NCBI RefSeq assembly: GCF_016887565.1
Contig: NZ_CP069396.1
Span: 1,639,001-1,703,000 of the forward strand
Reading direction: 5' to 3'
Length of the DNA: 64,000 bases
Origin: Archangium violaceum
GTDB taxonomy: Bacteria; Myxococcota; Myxococcia; Myxococcales; Myxococcaceae
The notes under the pieces were generated by a model. It had not been told where the DNA came from. It searched no databases and saw only the letters and a program-made list of their open reading frames with translations. The position numbers were made by a program, and so were the translations under genes. This document shows positions 28,084-40,061 of this stretch, one piece after another (position 1 is the first letter of the stretch; the number at the start of each line of letters is the position of its first letter).

Positions 28084-29460
28084 CTAGTTGCCGCCGCCGC
28101 GAGCCTTCGTCTCCCCGATGGGGATGGGGAACTCCGTGTGGACGCGGTGCCCCGAGACGTCGAGCGGCAGCTCGGTCAGCTTCCCGTAGCGGCGCATGTC
28201 GATCCACCGGTGCCCGCCCTCGAAGAGCAGCGAGTAGCGGCGCTGCTTGAGCAGCTCGGCCACCAGGAGGTCCTTGCTGAGCTCCTCGGTGATGGGCGCC
28301 AGCTTGCCGGAGTTGACGCGGATGAGGTTGATGTCCGCCAGGGCTTCCGGGAGTTTGTCGCTCTGGATGTAGGCCTCGGCCCGCAGGAGGATGAGCTCCT
28401 CGTTGCGGATGATGGGCAGCTTCGAGACGGCCTCCGGGTAGTGCGCGAAGACCTGGTCGGACTCGACGCCCTGCCACCTGCGCACCTCCTTGGCCTTCTT
28501 CACCTTGCGGCCCACGCGGGCATCCGGCGTCGTCCCGTCCGCCTGCTTCTCGGCGCCCGCGGCGATGGACGGGTGCACGAAGATGTCGGCGTCGTTGAGC
28601 TGGTTCTGCGTGTCGCCCGAGCCCGTCCCGAAGGCGTGGTAGACGCCCAGGTCGAGCAGCTTGGGGTCGGCGGCGATGCCGTCGTCGATGAACGAGTCGT
28701 TCAGGTCGGTCAGCGCCTGGGGCCAGTCCTTCCGGTACACGTCCACCCGCGCCTTCACCGCGCGGTTGAACTTGATGAAGGTGTCGGGCTTGCCGAAGCC
28801 TTCGAACCCGCTGCTCAGCGGGAAGGGGAACGTGTCCCCGGCGGCCAGCAGGTGCGCCCTGGCCTGGTCGAGCAGCCCGGCGATGTGCTCCAGCACCTTC
28901 TCCTTGGACTCGATGGGCGGCAGGGGCTCACCGAGCTTGCGGTTCACGTCGATGGGCGCGCCATTGGTGTCACGGGTGTTGATGACGACCAGGAAGTCCA
29001 GGGCCTGGATCGTCTTGGCGAAGCCGCGGATGGCCTCCTTCTCCGCATCGGTGACGCCCGTCACCTTGTCCACCGCGTTGAGCAGCGTGTTGGCGTCACG
29101 GATGCTGGCGTAGGGGTTGGTCCAGAAGCTGCCACCGAAGGCGGGGCTGCCCGGATCCAACCCGCTGCCGGCCAGCATCTCGCTGATGTAGCGCGGGTCC
29201 GCGGTGTCCATCACGTACGCCTCGCGGCCGAGCACGCCGAGCAGGGCCACGTAGCCGTTCTGGGTGGCCATGCCGGTGCGGGTGTCGACGAGCAGACCCG
29301 TGGCGGCGGCCATGACGCCCGAGCGCGTCGGGGTCTCCTCGAGCGACTCGACGCTCGGACGGTTCAGGTCCGGCACCTCGAGGTCGCATCCGCCCAGCCC
29401 CAGCGTGGCGCACAGGGCCAGGGCCACCTTCGTCGTCTTCTTCATGTTGCGGATCTTCAT
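28084..29460 (-). CDS. SusD/RagB-type nutrient-binding lipoprotein
   Basis: 458 residues. The start (29460) uses an AAGGA site that overlaps the end of the susC-like gene, 6 bases upstream. The signal ends LGLGGC. The body is TPR-like and helical, with SusD-family landmarks: an early DLNRPSVESL, ANTLLNAVDKVTG, IRGFAKTIQALDFLVVI, RNEELILLRAEAYIQ and a late RRYSLLFEGGHRWIDMRRYG that matches the family's C-terminal signature. SusD proteins sit on the outer membrane and pass glycans or peptides to a SusC channel. Such pairs are the hallmark of Bacteroidota and are rarer in myxobacteria. No glycoside hydrolase gene is adjacent; the nearest secreted enzyme is the convergent M28 peptidase. Confidence 0.9.
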   Translation of the reverse strand: MKIRNMKKTTKVALALCATLGLGGCDLEVPDLNRPSVESLEETPTRSGVMAAATGLLVDTRTGMATQNGYVALLGVLGREAYVMDTADPRYISEMLAGSGLDPGSPAFGGSFWTNPYASIRDANTLLNAVDKVTGVTDAEKEAIRGFAKTIQALDFLVVINTRDTNGAPIDVNRKLGEPLPPIESKEKVLEHIAGLLDQARAHLLAAGDTFPFPLSSGFEGFGKPDTFIKFNRAVKARVDVYRKDWPQALTDLNDSFIDDGIAADPKLLDLGVYHAFGTGSGDTQNQLNDADIFVHPSIAAGAEKQADGTTPDARVGRKVKKAKEVRRWQGVESDQVFAHYPEAVSKLPIIRNEELILLRAEAYIQSDKLPEALADINLIRVNSGKLAPITEELSKDLLVAELLKQRRYSLLFEGGHRWIDMRRYGKLTELPLDVSGHRVHTEFPIPIGETKARGGGN

Positions 29461-29466
29461 GGTCCT

Positions 29467-32502
<3,036 letters not shown>

Positions 32503-32829
32503 TCGCTCTTCACCTCTATTGCGGATGGAGCGGCCCCCCTGGGAAAGGGCTGCCGTTGGGCGCAGATCGTCTGTGGGCAGGGGGACTACAGTCAACGTTG
32601 CTTATCCGATTCAAAACGGCCTACGATGAGGGCCTCTTTTCGATGGCGCGGGAATTTTCGGCTGACGTTCACGCTGTGACGCCCTGAGTGCGTATCCCGT
32701 TGCTCCCCCAAGGATCGTTTTCGCCTGGAGTGCGAACGGCCGGAGGAGCCCGCCACGCGCATGGGTCGGGTTGGCGAGCGGCGAGCGGGCTCCATCTTTG
32801 GCCTGTCACGCTTTCGAGAGGAGAGGCTC
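32503..32829. other. Divergent intergenic region, susC-like / Gln-rich lipoprotein
   Basis: 327 bases with no supported gene. It must carry promoters for both directions. An AT-richer patch lies near 32595-32660. I found no convincing -35/-10 pair or long repeat. Confidence 0.5.
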
Positions 32830-33642
32830 ATGCACAAGGGCTTGGGATGGTTGACGGCCGGGGTGGCCGCGTTGCTACTCACCTCCGGCTGCAAGCAGCA
32901 GGATCGGCAACAGCAGCAGGATATCCAGGGAGATGCGCGCGCGCAGGTGGAGTCGGCGCAGGAGCGCTCGCAGCAGGCGCTGGAGCAGGCCAAGGACGCG
33001 CAGGCGCGGGCGGCCGACGAGCAGAAGGACGCGGTGGACGCGCGCCAGGACGTCGAGAAGGCCAGCCAGGAGCTCCAGGAGGCGCAGGCCAAGGCCCAGA
33101 AGGAGTCGCAGGAAGCCCAGACGGTCCAGCAACAGGCGAGCAATCAGGCGCAGCAGGCCCAGGCGGAGGTCCAGCAGTCCCAGCAGCAGGCGCTCGAGGC
33201 GCAGCGTCAGCAGCAGCAGCAGCTGGCCGAGGCGCAGCAGCAGTCCGCCCAGCAGCAGGAGCAGCTCGCGCGCAACCAGCAGCAGCAGGCCACCCAGCCC
33301 ATCGCCCAGCAGCAGCTGGTCACGGGCCGCGTGGTGAGCTCCAGCCCGGACGAGTTGCTGCTCAGCAGCTCGGGGGCGCCGGGGCAGCCGCAGATCCGCC
33401 TGCAGGTCAATGAGCAGACGCAGGTGCTGGTGAACGGGCGCCAGGGCTCGGTCGCGGACATCTCGGAAGGCAGCCAGGTGCGCGCCTCGTACCAGGATGT
33501 CGGCGGTGAGCCGACCGCACTGCGCGTGGACGTGACGAGCAGCGGTCAGCAGGGCATCGGCGGCAGCCAGGATACGAGCGGCGGTCAGGACACGAGCGGC
33601 GGTCAGGACACGAGCGGCGGTCAGTTGCAGCCGCAGCAGTAG
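32830..33642 (+). CDS. Gln-rich coiled-coil lipoprotein
   Basis: 270 residues. The start at 32830 follows GAGAGG and opens a lipoprotein signal (AGVAALLLTSGC). Residues about 24-165 are a long helix very rich in Gln, Ala and Glu, likely a coiled coil. A compact beta-rich domain follows (about 170-240: GRVVSSSPDELLLSSSG, RLQVNEQTQVLVNGRQGSV, GSQVRASYQDVGG), resembling the small OB-like domain of some envelope proteins. The end is a Gly/Ser/Gln repeat tail encoded by an 18-base tandem repeat. It is probably periplasmic; no family assigned. Confidence 0.8.
   Translation: MHKGLGWLTAGVAALLLTSGCKQQDRQQQQDIQGDARAQVESAQERSQQALEQAKDAQARAADEQKDAVDARQDVEKASQELQEAQAKAQKESQEAQTVQQQASNQAQQAQAEVQQSQQQALEAQRQQQQQLAEAQQQSAQQQEQLARNQQQQATQPIAQQQLVTGRVVSSSPDELLLSSSGAPGQPQIRLQVNEQTQVLVNGRQGSVADISEGSQVRASYQDVGGEPTALRVDVTSSGQQGIGGSQDTSGGQDTSGGQDTSGGQLQPQQ
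33570..33623 (+). repeat. 18-base tandem repeat, three copies, inside lipoprotein gene
   Basis: GGATACGAGCGGCGGTCA, then GGACACGAGCGGCGGTCA twice, run end to end and keep the reading frame, giving a repeated six-residue QDTSGG unit near the C-terminus. The near-identity points to recent expansion. Confidence 0.9.
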
Positions 33643-33672
33643 GGCCGCCGGGACAGACGCGCTGCCGTGCTT

Positions 33673-33704
33673 CACGGGGCTCCGGTCCAGGCCGGGGCCC
33701 CGTG
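33673..33704 (+). terminator. Terminator hairpin after Gln-rich lipoprotein
   Basis: CACGGGGCTCCGG (33673-33685) pairs with CCGGGGCCCCGTG (33692-33704), a 13-bp stem with one G-U type mismatch and a 6-base loop, 30 bases after the stop. Only a short T-containing stretch follows. Confidence 0.7.
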
Positions 33705-33781
33705 TCGTTCGATGGCATGTGGAGGCTCGTCCGGCCTAGGCTCCGGCTCCCCCACCCATGCGCGCTCGTTTTGGAGAGATC

Positions 33782-35686
33782 ATGTCCGCAGCCCGGAGTT
33801 CCGGGCGGGCCGCCGCCGGCCTGCTGCTCGTCTTCGCCCTGTTGCTCCCCCTCGGTTCGCGGGCCCAGCAGACGTATCCCATCGGGCTCGAGACCCAGAA
33901 GACCGCGAAGCCCGTGCTCCATGGCAGGCACTGGGTGGCCATCACCGGCAAGCCGCTCGCCGCCACCGCTGGCGCCATGGTGTTCCAGAAGGGCGGCAAC
34001 GCCGTGGACGCCGCGTGCGCGATGCTCGCCGCCACCTCCACCATGTGGGACACACTGGGCTGGGGCGGCGAGACCCAGGCCCTCATCTACAACCCGCGCA
34101 CTGGCAAGGTGGTGGGCATCAACGCCCTCGGCGTGGCGCCCTCGGGAGCCACCGTGGACTTCTACAAGAGCAGGGGCATGCAGTACCCGCCCGAGTTCGG
34201 CCCGCTCGCCGCCGTGACGCCCGGCACCCCCGGCGGCCTCATGGTCATGCTCGCCGAGTACGGGAAGCTCTCGCTCGCCGACGTGCTCGCCCCCGCCATC
34301 CAGATGGCCGAGGAGGGCTACCCCATCGAGGCCCAGGCCGCCAACTCGCTCGAGAAGAACAAGAAGCGCATCAAGGAGTGGCGCTATTCGCGCGAGGTGC
34401 TGCTGCCCCACCTGGGCCAGGAGCGCGAGGCCCCCGTGGCCGGCGAGCTGTTCCGCCAGCCGGACCTGGCGGCCACGTTGAAGAAGCTCGTGGCGGCCGA
34501 GAAGGCGGCGCGCGCGAAGGGCAAGAGCCGCAAGGAGGCCATCCTCGCGGCCTATGACCGGTTCTACAAAGGTGACATCGCCCAGGAGCTGGTGCGCGGC
34601 GTGCGCGAGGAGGGCGGGCTCTTCACGCTGGAGGACCTGGCCAACTGGAAGGTCCGCATCGAGGAGCCGGTGAAGACGGACTACAAGGGCATCGAGGTCT
34701 ACAAGCTCACCACCTGGGTGCAGGGCCCCGCGATGCTCCAGGCGCTCAACATCCTGGAGAACATGGACCTGAAGTCCATGGGCTACAACAGCGCCCGCTA
34801 CATCCACGCCCTCTACCAGTCGATGAACCTGGCCTTCGCCGATCGCGACTTCTACTACGGCGACCCGTACTTCCCGCCGGCCGAGCCCATCCAGGGACTG
34901 CTCTCCAAGGACTACGCGAAGGAGCGGGTGAAGCGCATCAACTGGGAGAAGAACGATCCGTCCATCGGGCCGGGGGATCCGTACCCCTTCCAGAGTGGGA
35001 CCAACCCCTTCCTGCCGCTGCTGGAGCGGTGGAACCAGCAGACGCCCGAGAAGAAGGTGCCGGACAACGCGCAGGCGGAGCGGGATTACGAGCGCACCTT
35101 CTACGCGGGCACCACGTCGGTGCAGGCCGCGGACGCGGAGGGGTGGGTGGTCTCCATCACGCCCAGCGGCGGGTGGATTCCAGCCGTCATCGCGGGCCGC
35201 ACCGGCGTCGGGCTGAGCCAGCGCATGCAGAGCTTCGTGCTGGACTCCGCCGAGGGCCCCTTCAACGTGCTGGAGCCCGGCAAGCGGCCCCGGGCCACGC
35301 TGACGCCGAGCCTCGCGCTCAAGAATGGCAAGCCCTACCTCTCGTTCGCCGTGCAGGGCGGGGACAGCCAGGACCAGAACCTGCTGCAGTTCTTCCTGAA
35401 CGTGGTGGAGTTCGGGATGAACGTGCAGGAGGCGTCGGAGGCGGCCAACATCAACAGCTTCCAGATGCGCAACTCGTTCGGCAAGCACGAGTCCAAGCCG
35501 GGCAAGGTGCTGCTGAGCGAGCAGGTGCCCCCCTGGGTCCGCTACGAGCTCAAGCGCATGGGCTACGAGCTCACCTTCGAGCCGCGCACCTCCGGTCCCA
35601 TCAACGCCATCTACTTCGACCGGGAGCACGGCACCTTCTGGGGTGGCTCCAGCCACCACGGCGAGGACTACGGCATCGCCTGGTAG
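33782..35686 (+). CDS. Gamma-glutamyltransferase family protein
   Basis: 634 residues. The ATG at 33782 follows GGAGAG and opens a signal peptide (AAAGLLLVFALLLPLGSRAQ). The family pattern is complete: PLAATAGAMVFQKGGNAVDAA near the start, GLGWGGE-like region (TLGWGGETQALIYN), and the auto-cleavage site with nucleophile Thr444 in AGTTSVQAADAEG, followed by RMQSFVLD and KRPRATLTPSLAL. Such proenzymes cleave themselves into two subunits and hydrolyse or transfer gamma-glutamyl groups (glutathione, cephalosporin acylase-like substrates). Here it should act in the periplasm. It precedes the seven-gene operon by 72 bases but its link with it is unsure. Confidence 0.9.
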   Translation: MSAARSSGRAAAGLLLVFALLLPLGSRAQQTYPIGLETQKTAKPVLHGRHWVAITGKPLAATAGAMVFQKGGNAVDAACAMLAATSTMWDTLGWGGETQALIYNPRTGKVVGINALGVAPSGATVDFYKSRGMQYPPEFGPLAAVTPGTPGGLMVMLAEYGKLSLADVLAPAIQMAEEGYPIEAQAANSLEKNKKRIKEWRYSREVLLPHLGQEREAPVAGELFRQPDLAATLKKLVAAEKAARAKGKSRKEAILAAYDRFYKGDIAQELVRGVREEGGLFTLEDLANWKVRIEEPVKTDYKGIEVYKLTTWVQGPAMLQALNILENMDLKSMGYNSARYIHALYQSMNLAFADRDFYYGDPYFPPAEPIQGLLSKDYAKERVKRINWEKNDPSIGPGDPYPFQSGTNPFLPLLERWNQQTPEKKVPDNAQAERDYERTFYAGTTSVQAADAEGWVVSITPSGGWIPAVIAGRTGVGLSQRMQSFVLDSAEGPFNVLEPGKRPRATLTPSLALKNGKPYLSFAVQGGDSQDQNLLQFFLNVVEFGMNVQEASEAANINSFQMRNSFGKHESKPGKVLLSEQVPPWVRYELKRMGYELTFEPRTSGPINAIYFDREHGTFWGGSSHHGEDYGIAW

Positions 35687-35758
35687 GGACTCGTCCCTCG
35701 AAAGGCCCTTCCCCGGCTTGTGGAGGGAGGGCCGACTGTCCGAGACTCGGGAGCACGC

Positions 35759-37168
35759 ATGCCCGCCAGCGACGAACGCCGCCTGCAGGCCCTCATCCTC
35801 GCGCCCGTCCGGCGCGTCCAGAGGCGCCTCAATGCCGTGGCCTGGGCCGAGGCCGGCATCGCCCCCGTGTGGGCCGCCGCCACCGGCTGCGTGCTCGTCC
35901 GCCTGCTGTTGCGTGACTCCGCCCCCTGGGTGCTTCCCGTGCCGCTGCTCGCCGCGGGCGCCTGGTGGTTCCTCCGCGCCCGCGCTCGCGGCGTGTCCCT
36001 GACGCACGCGGCGGTGCTCGCGGATCGCTCGGCCGGCGCGGGCGGGCTGCTGCTCACCCGCCTGGAGCGTCCCGTGGGAGAGTGGGAGCTCTCCGCCAAC
36101 CAGTTCGCTCGCGCGGTGACGCCTCCCCCAGTGCAGTGGAAGCGCCCCGTCGGCGCGCTGCTCGCGGCGCTCGTCTTCCTCGCGGTGGGCTTCCTCTTGC
36201 CTCTTCCCGCCTCCAAGGCGCGCCCGGCCAATGCGGCCGCCGCCGCGAAGGTGGCCGCCGTGGAGGCCAAGGCCGAGGCGCTCGCCCGCGAGGAGCCGCT
36301 GGGCTCCCCCGTCGAGGAGGAGTTGCGCCGCCTGGCCGAGGAGGTCGCCGAGGGTCGCTTCGACTCCTCCGACTGGGAGGCCGCCGACAGTCTGGAGAAG
36401 TCGCTCGAGGCCCGCGCCGCCAAGGCCGCCGCCGAGCTGGCCTCCGCGTCCGAGGCCGCCAGGGACCTCGAGGAGTCGCTGGACGCCGCCTCCGGTGCCG
36501 AGGCCGCCGCCCGCGAGCGCGAGGCCCTCGAGCGCGCGCTCATGGCCCTGGGTCATGACAACGCGACCCAGCAGGCCCAGCGGGGGGATGACGACAGCAC
36601 CTCCCAGTCCGGCAATGGCAGCGGGGGCGCGGGCGCGGGGGATGGCGGCACCCGCTCGGCCGGGGCGAAGCAGGGCGGTTCCCCTGGCAAGCCCGGTTCG
36701 CGCGACGAGGTGGCCAACCTGCGCGAGACGCTCGAGCGGCGCCAGCGCGAGCTGGAGCAGCGCTTCGGGCAGGGAACCGGGCGGAACGGCAACCGGCCCG
36801 GCAGGGGCCAGGGCCAGGGAGACGGTGAGGGCCAGGGGCAGGGTCAGGAGGGCGGTCATGCGAGCCGCCGGGCGGGGAAGGGCGCCGGTGCGGGGCGGGG
36901 CGGTGAGAGTCAGCCACTCGTCTTCGGCGAGAAGGCGGAGATGGACCCGGAGCGGCTCGCCTTCAAGCCCCTGCCCCAGGGACAGGGCGGTGAGGCGCAG
37001 GGGCTGTGGGGCCTGCGCTCCGCGGACCCCCAGAAGCGCGAGGGCAGTGGAGGCGGTGGCGGGCAGGGGACGAGCGCCCGGGGTGACGCGGAGGCCGGTC
37101 ATTCCGCGGGGCCCCTGCTGCCTCGCAACCGGGAGCTGGTGAAGCGGTATTTCGGGGGGGAACCCTAG
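35759..37168 (+). CDS. DUF4175-like membrane protein, first gene of MoxR-ABC operon
   Basis: 469 residues. The start at 35759 has GGGAG upstream. Three hydrophobic helices lie near 28-50, 58-70 and 135-155; between and after them is a long Ala/Glu-rich coiled coil (about 160-265), then a low-complexity Gly/Gln/Ser region (about 280-430) and a conserved-looking end (LPRNRELVKRYFGGEP). This layout resembles DUF4175-type proteins found with MoxR, DUF58 and BatA genes in several phyla. Function is unknown; it may be a scaffold for the ATPase. It lies 14 bases before the moxR-like gene. Confidence 0.7.
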   Translation: MPASDERRLQALILAPVRRVQRRLNAVAWAEAGIAPVWAAATGCVLVRLLLRDSAPWVLPVPLLAAGAWWFLRARARGVSLTHAAVLADRSAGAGGLLLTRLERPVGEWELSANQFARAVTPPPVQWKRPVGALLAALVFLAVGFLLPLPASKARPANAAAAAKVAAVEAKAEALAREEPLGSPVEEELRRLAEEVAEGRFDSSDWEAADSLEKSLEARAAKAAAELASASEAARDLEESLDAASGAEAAAREREALERALMALGHDNATQQAQRGDDDSTSQSGNGSGGAGAGDGGTRSAGAKQGGSPGKPGSRDEVANLRETLERRQRELEQRFGQGTGRNGNRPGRGQGQGDGEGQGQGQEGGHASRRAGKGAGAGRGGESQPLVFGEKAEMDPERLAFKPLPQGQGGEAQGLWGLRSADPQKREGSGGGGGQGTSARGDAEAGHSAGPLLPRNRELVKRYFGGEP

Positions 37169-37182
37169 GAGAGGAGTCGGCC

Positions 37183-38178
37183 GTGTCGGAACTGTTGAGC
37201 CCCGCCGAGGTGCAGGGCGCGGCGGAGAGGGTGACGCAGCTCCAGAAGGGGCTGAATCAGGTGCTGCTCGACCAGACGCTCGTCGTGGAGCAGGTGACGG
37301 TGGCGGTGCTCGCGCGCGGCCACGTCCTGCTCGAGGGACTGCCGGGCCTCGGCAAGACGGAGCTGTGCAAGGCGCTCGCGCGGCTGCTCGGGCTGCCCTT
37401 CCGCCGCATCCAGTTCACCCCGGACCTGCTGCCCGGCGACATCACCGGCACCTACGTGCTCGAGGGGGAGGGCCGCCGCGAGTTCACCTTCCGCGAGGGC
37501 CCCCTCTTCGCCAACGTGGTGCTCGCGGATGAGATCAACCGCTCCAGCCCCAAGACGCAGTCCGCGCTCCTCGAGGCCATGCAGGAGCGCAGCGTCACCG
37601 TGCTCGGCCAGACGCGCCCCCTGCCCGAGCCCTTCTTCGTGCTCGCCACCCAGAACCCCATCGAGCTGGAGGGCACCTACCCCCTGCCCGAGGCGCAGCT
37701 CGACCGCTTCCTCTTCCGCGTCCAGGTGCCCCCCGTGGGCGCGAAGACGCTCAGCACCCTCCTCACCACGCGCGTGCGCGGCACCCCGCCGGTGCTGCCT
37801 CCGGTGACGGACGCCGAGGGCCTCGCCTCCCTCTTCGCCGCCGTGGACCGCGTGCACCTGCCCGTGCCGGTGGCGGACTTCATCGGCCGGCTCGTGGAGT
37901 CGAGCGACCCTCGTGCCCCGGGCGCTCCGGAGCCGGTGCGCCGCCTCGTGCGCTACGGGGCCAGCCCCCGCGCCGCCCTGGCGCTGGCCTCGGCCGGACG
38001 GGCGCTCGCGCTGATTCGCGGCAAGCCCAACGTCGGCTTCGACGAGGTGGTGGCCACCGCCCCCGCCGTCCTCAACCACCGGCTGGTGCTCGCCTACGAG
38101 GCTTCGCTGGAGAAGGTGGGACCCCAGGACGTGGTGCGCGCCCTGCTCCAGGCCGTCCCCGAGGTGCCCCGTGCGTGA
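37183..38178 (+). CDS. MoxR-family AAA+ ATPase
   Basis: 331 residues from a GTG start with AGGAGAGGAG upstream. Walker A is GLPGLGKTE (about 53-61), Walker B NVVLADEIN, then the MoxR-specific QNPIELEGTYPLPEAQLDRF and a C-terminal lid. MoxR ATPases are thought to act as chaperones that mature or remodel VWA-domain proteins; the DUF58 and BatA-like products of this operon are the natural clients. The stop overlaps the next gene start by 8 bases. Confidence 0.95.
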   Translation: MSELLSPAEVQGAAERVTQLQKGLNQVLLDQTLVVEQVTVAVLARGHVLLEGLPGLGKTELCKALARLLGLPFRRIQFTPDLLPGDITGTYVLEGEGRREFTFREGPLFANVVLADEINRSSPKTQSALLEAMQERSVTVLGQTRPLPEPFFVLATQNPIELEGTYPLPEAQLDRFLFRVQVPPVGAKTLSTLLTTRVRGTPPVLPPVTDAEGLASLFAAVDRVHLPVPVADFIGRLVESSDPRAPGAPEPVRRLVRYGASPRAALALASAGRALALIRGKPNVGFDEVVATAPAVLNHRLVLAYEASLEKVGPQDVVRALLQAVPEVPRA

Positions 38179-40036
38179 GCGCCTCGCCACCGCGCTCCTC
38201 GCCCTCCTGCTGTGCGCCAGCCCCGCGCTCGCGCAGCCGTCAGCGGTGACCGCCCAGGTCCCCGCTCCCGTCCCACCGCCCATCGCGCCCGCGCAGCAGG
38301 AGGTCGTGGAGGAGGATGCCGCGACCGAGGTGCCCGAGCAGGAGGAGATGGAGCCGGCGACGGGAGAGGAGCGCTGGGGCACGGCCCATCGGGGCTACCT
38401 GGAGGTGCAAAGCCAGTCGGTGAACCTGGCCGAGGGAGAACTGCGGGCCACGCTGGCCAACGGCGTGCTGCGCCCCGCGCGCGGGTATGTCCCGATGGAG
38501 GTGACGCTCCAGAATCCGGGCTCCACGCCTCGTGTCGTGCGCATCGGCATCGAGTCCAACCTGACGGGCCGCTCCGAGGTCGCGGCGCGTGAGGTAGAGG
38601 TGGGGCCACACCAGCGGCTGGTGGCCTGGGTTCCCATTCCCGTGGGCGTGAGCGGCGGCATGGTGCGCCTGCGCAGCCCGGACGCCACCTTCCGGCCCTA
38701 CAACTTCTACTCGGTGGACGGCGAGGGCCAGTCCACGCTGGTGCTGGGCTCGGAGAAGTCCTTTCAGTCGGGTACCTCCCTGCCTCGCGTGGAGAAACAG
38801 CCGAAGCTGTCGGTCCGCTTCGTCCCGCCGGAGGACGCGCCGCGCGAGCTCGCCTCCTACGTGGGCCACGCGCTCGTGGTGGTGGCCGGCGACGTCACCT
38901 CCGTCCCGGCGGATGCCTGGAACGCGCTCGAGGCCTATGCCGCCACGGGCGGCCATCTGGTCCTCGTCCGCCCACCGCGCGACGTGGCCGGGCGCCTGCC
39001 GCTGCTCACCTCCAACGACTCGGGGGTGCAGCCCTACGGCTTCGGGGTCGTGCGGCTGTGCGGGAAGGCGGAGGAGTGCGGCGCGGGGTTGCTCTCCGAC
39101 GCGGACGCCATGGAGGCACCGTCCCAGGGCTTCGTGGGGGTCGTCTCTCCCGTGGGGCGGGCCCCCGCGTGGATGCACGGCAGCGCGATGCTGAACAACG
39201 GTGAGCAGCCGTTGCTCCCCGGAGTCCAGGCGCCGGTGGGCCGTTTCCTCATCCTCATCACCCTCTTCGTGCTGGCGGTGGGGCCCGGAGGCCTCGCCCT
39301 GGCCCGGCGCAAGGGGCCCGTGGCGCTGCTCATCGCCGTGCCCTCGGTGGCGCTCGTCACGTGCCTGGCCATCGTCGCCTGGTCGGTGCTGGTGGAGGGC
39401 TTCTCCATCCATGCCGCCCGCTACAGCCTCACCTGGTTGGATCGGGAGCACGACAGGGCGCTGACGGTCGGCGTCGGCGGCTACTACGCCAACCTGGAGC
39501 CCGAGGGCATCCAGATACCAGCGCTGGGCGCGCTCCTGGGGCCGGACCTGAATTGGGACATGCAGGTGCCCGAGGCGGACTGGACGAATGGCATGGTGGT
39601 GACGGGCGGCTTCCTCCCCTCGCGCACCTACCGTGAGTGGGCCGAGGTGGCGGCGGTGCCCTCGCGGGCCCGGCTCATCGTGCGGCGCGAGGGCGAGGTG
39701 CTGCGGGTCCAGAACGCGCTCGGCGCTCCGCTCGTGGCGGGCTACGTGGAGATCGGCGGCAGGGAGTGGTCGCTGCCGGCGCTCGCCGATGGGGCCGAGG
39801 GCGAGGCCACGCAGGCGCCTTCCTCCACGAATCACTCCCTGCCGGAGCTGTTGGGCTTCTCCGAGCCCGTGAAGAACCGCTTCGCCCGGGTCCCCTGGGA
39901 CACGCTCCTGGGGCCGCTGCCGGAGGGCGACTTCATCGCGAAGCTGGAGGGGCGGGGGATGGCGCCCTCGTCAGCGCTCGAGGTGGAGCTGCACGAGGGA
40001 CTGCACGTCGTGCGCGGACGGGTGGACGGATCATGA
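38171..40036 (+). CDS. Membrane protein with large periplasmic domain, GATase-like fold
   Basis: 621 residues from a GTG overlapping the moxR-like stop; the signal peptide (LATALLALLLCASPALAQ) supports this start. The N-terminal part (about 65-365) is exported and contains a beta-sandwich (about 80-170) and a Rossmann-like segment (ASYVGHALVVVAGDV, AYAATGGHLVLVRPP) like the glutamine-amidotransferase-fold domain seen in related operons. Two membrane helices follow (about 357-378 and 385-410), then a further beta-rich domain (about 415-621). It resembles proteins linked with ABC-2 type gliding/export modules, though that is a resemblance of layout only. It probably spans the envelope and works with the ABC pair after it. 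Confidence 0.75.
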   Translation: MRERLATALLALLLCASPALAQPSAVTAQVPAPVPPPIAPAQQEVVEEDAATEVPEQEEMEPATGEERWGTAHRGYLEVQSQSVNLAEGELRATLANGVLRPARGYVPMEVTLQNPGSTPRVVRIGIESNLTGRSEVAAREVEVGPHQRLVAWVPIPVGVSGGMVRLRSPDATFRPYNFYSVDGEGQSTLVLGSEKSFQSGTSLPRVEKQPKLSVRFVPPEDAPRELASYVGHALVVVAGDVTSVPADAWNALEAYAATGGHLVLVRPPRDVAGRLPLLTSNDSGVQPYGFGVVRLCGKAEECGAGLLSDADAMEAPSQGFVGVVSPVGRAPAWMHGSAMLNNGEQPLLPGVQAPVGRFLILITLFVLAVGPGGLALARRKGPVALLIAVPSVALVTCLAIVAWSVLVEGFSIHAARYSLTWLDREHDRALTVGVGGYYANLEPEGIQIPALGALLGPDLNWDMQVPEADWTNGMVVTGGFLPSRTYREWAEVAAVPSRARLIVRREGEVLRVQNALGAPLVAGYVEIGGREWSLPALADGAEGEATQAPSSTNHSLPELLGFSEPVKNRFARVPWDTLLGPLPEGDFIAKLEGRGMAPSSALEVELHEGLHVVRGRVDGS

Positions 40037-40061
40037 CGCGGACTCGAGGCGAGGTGCGGGA

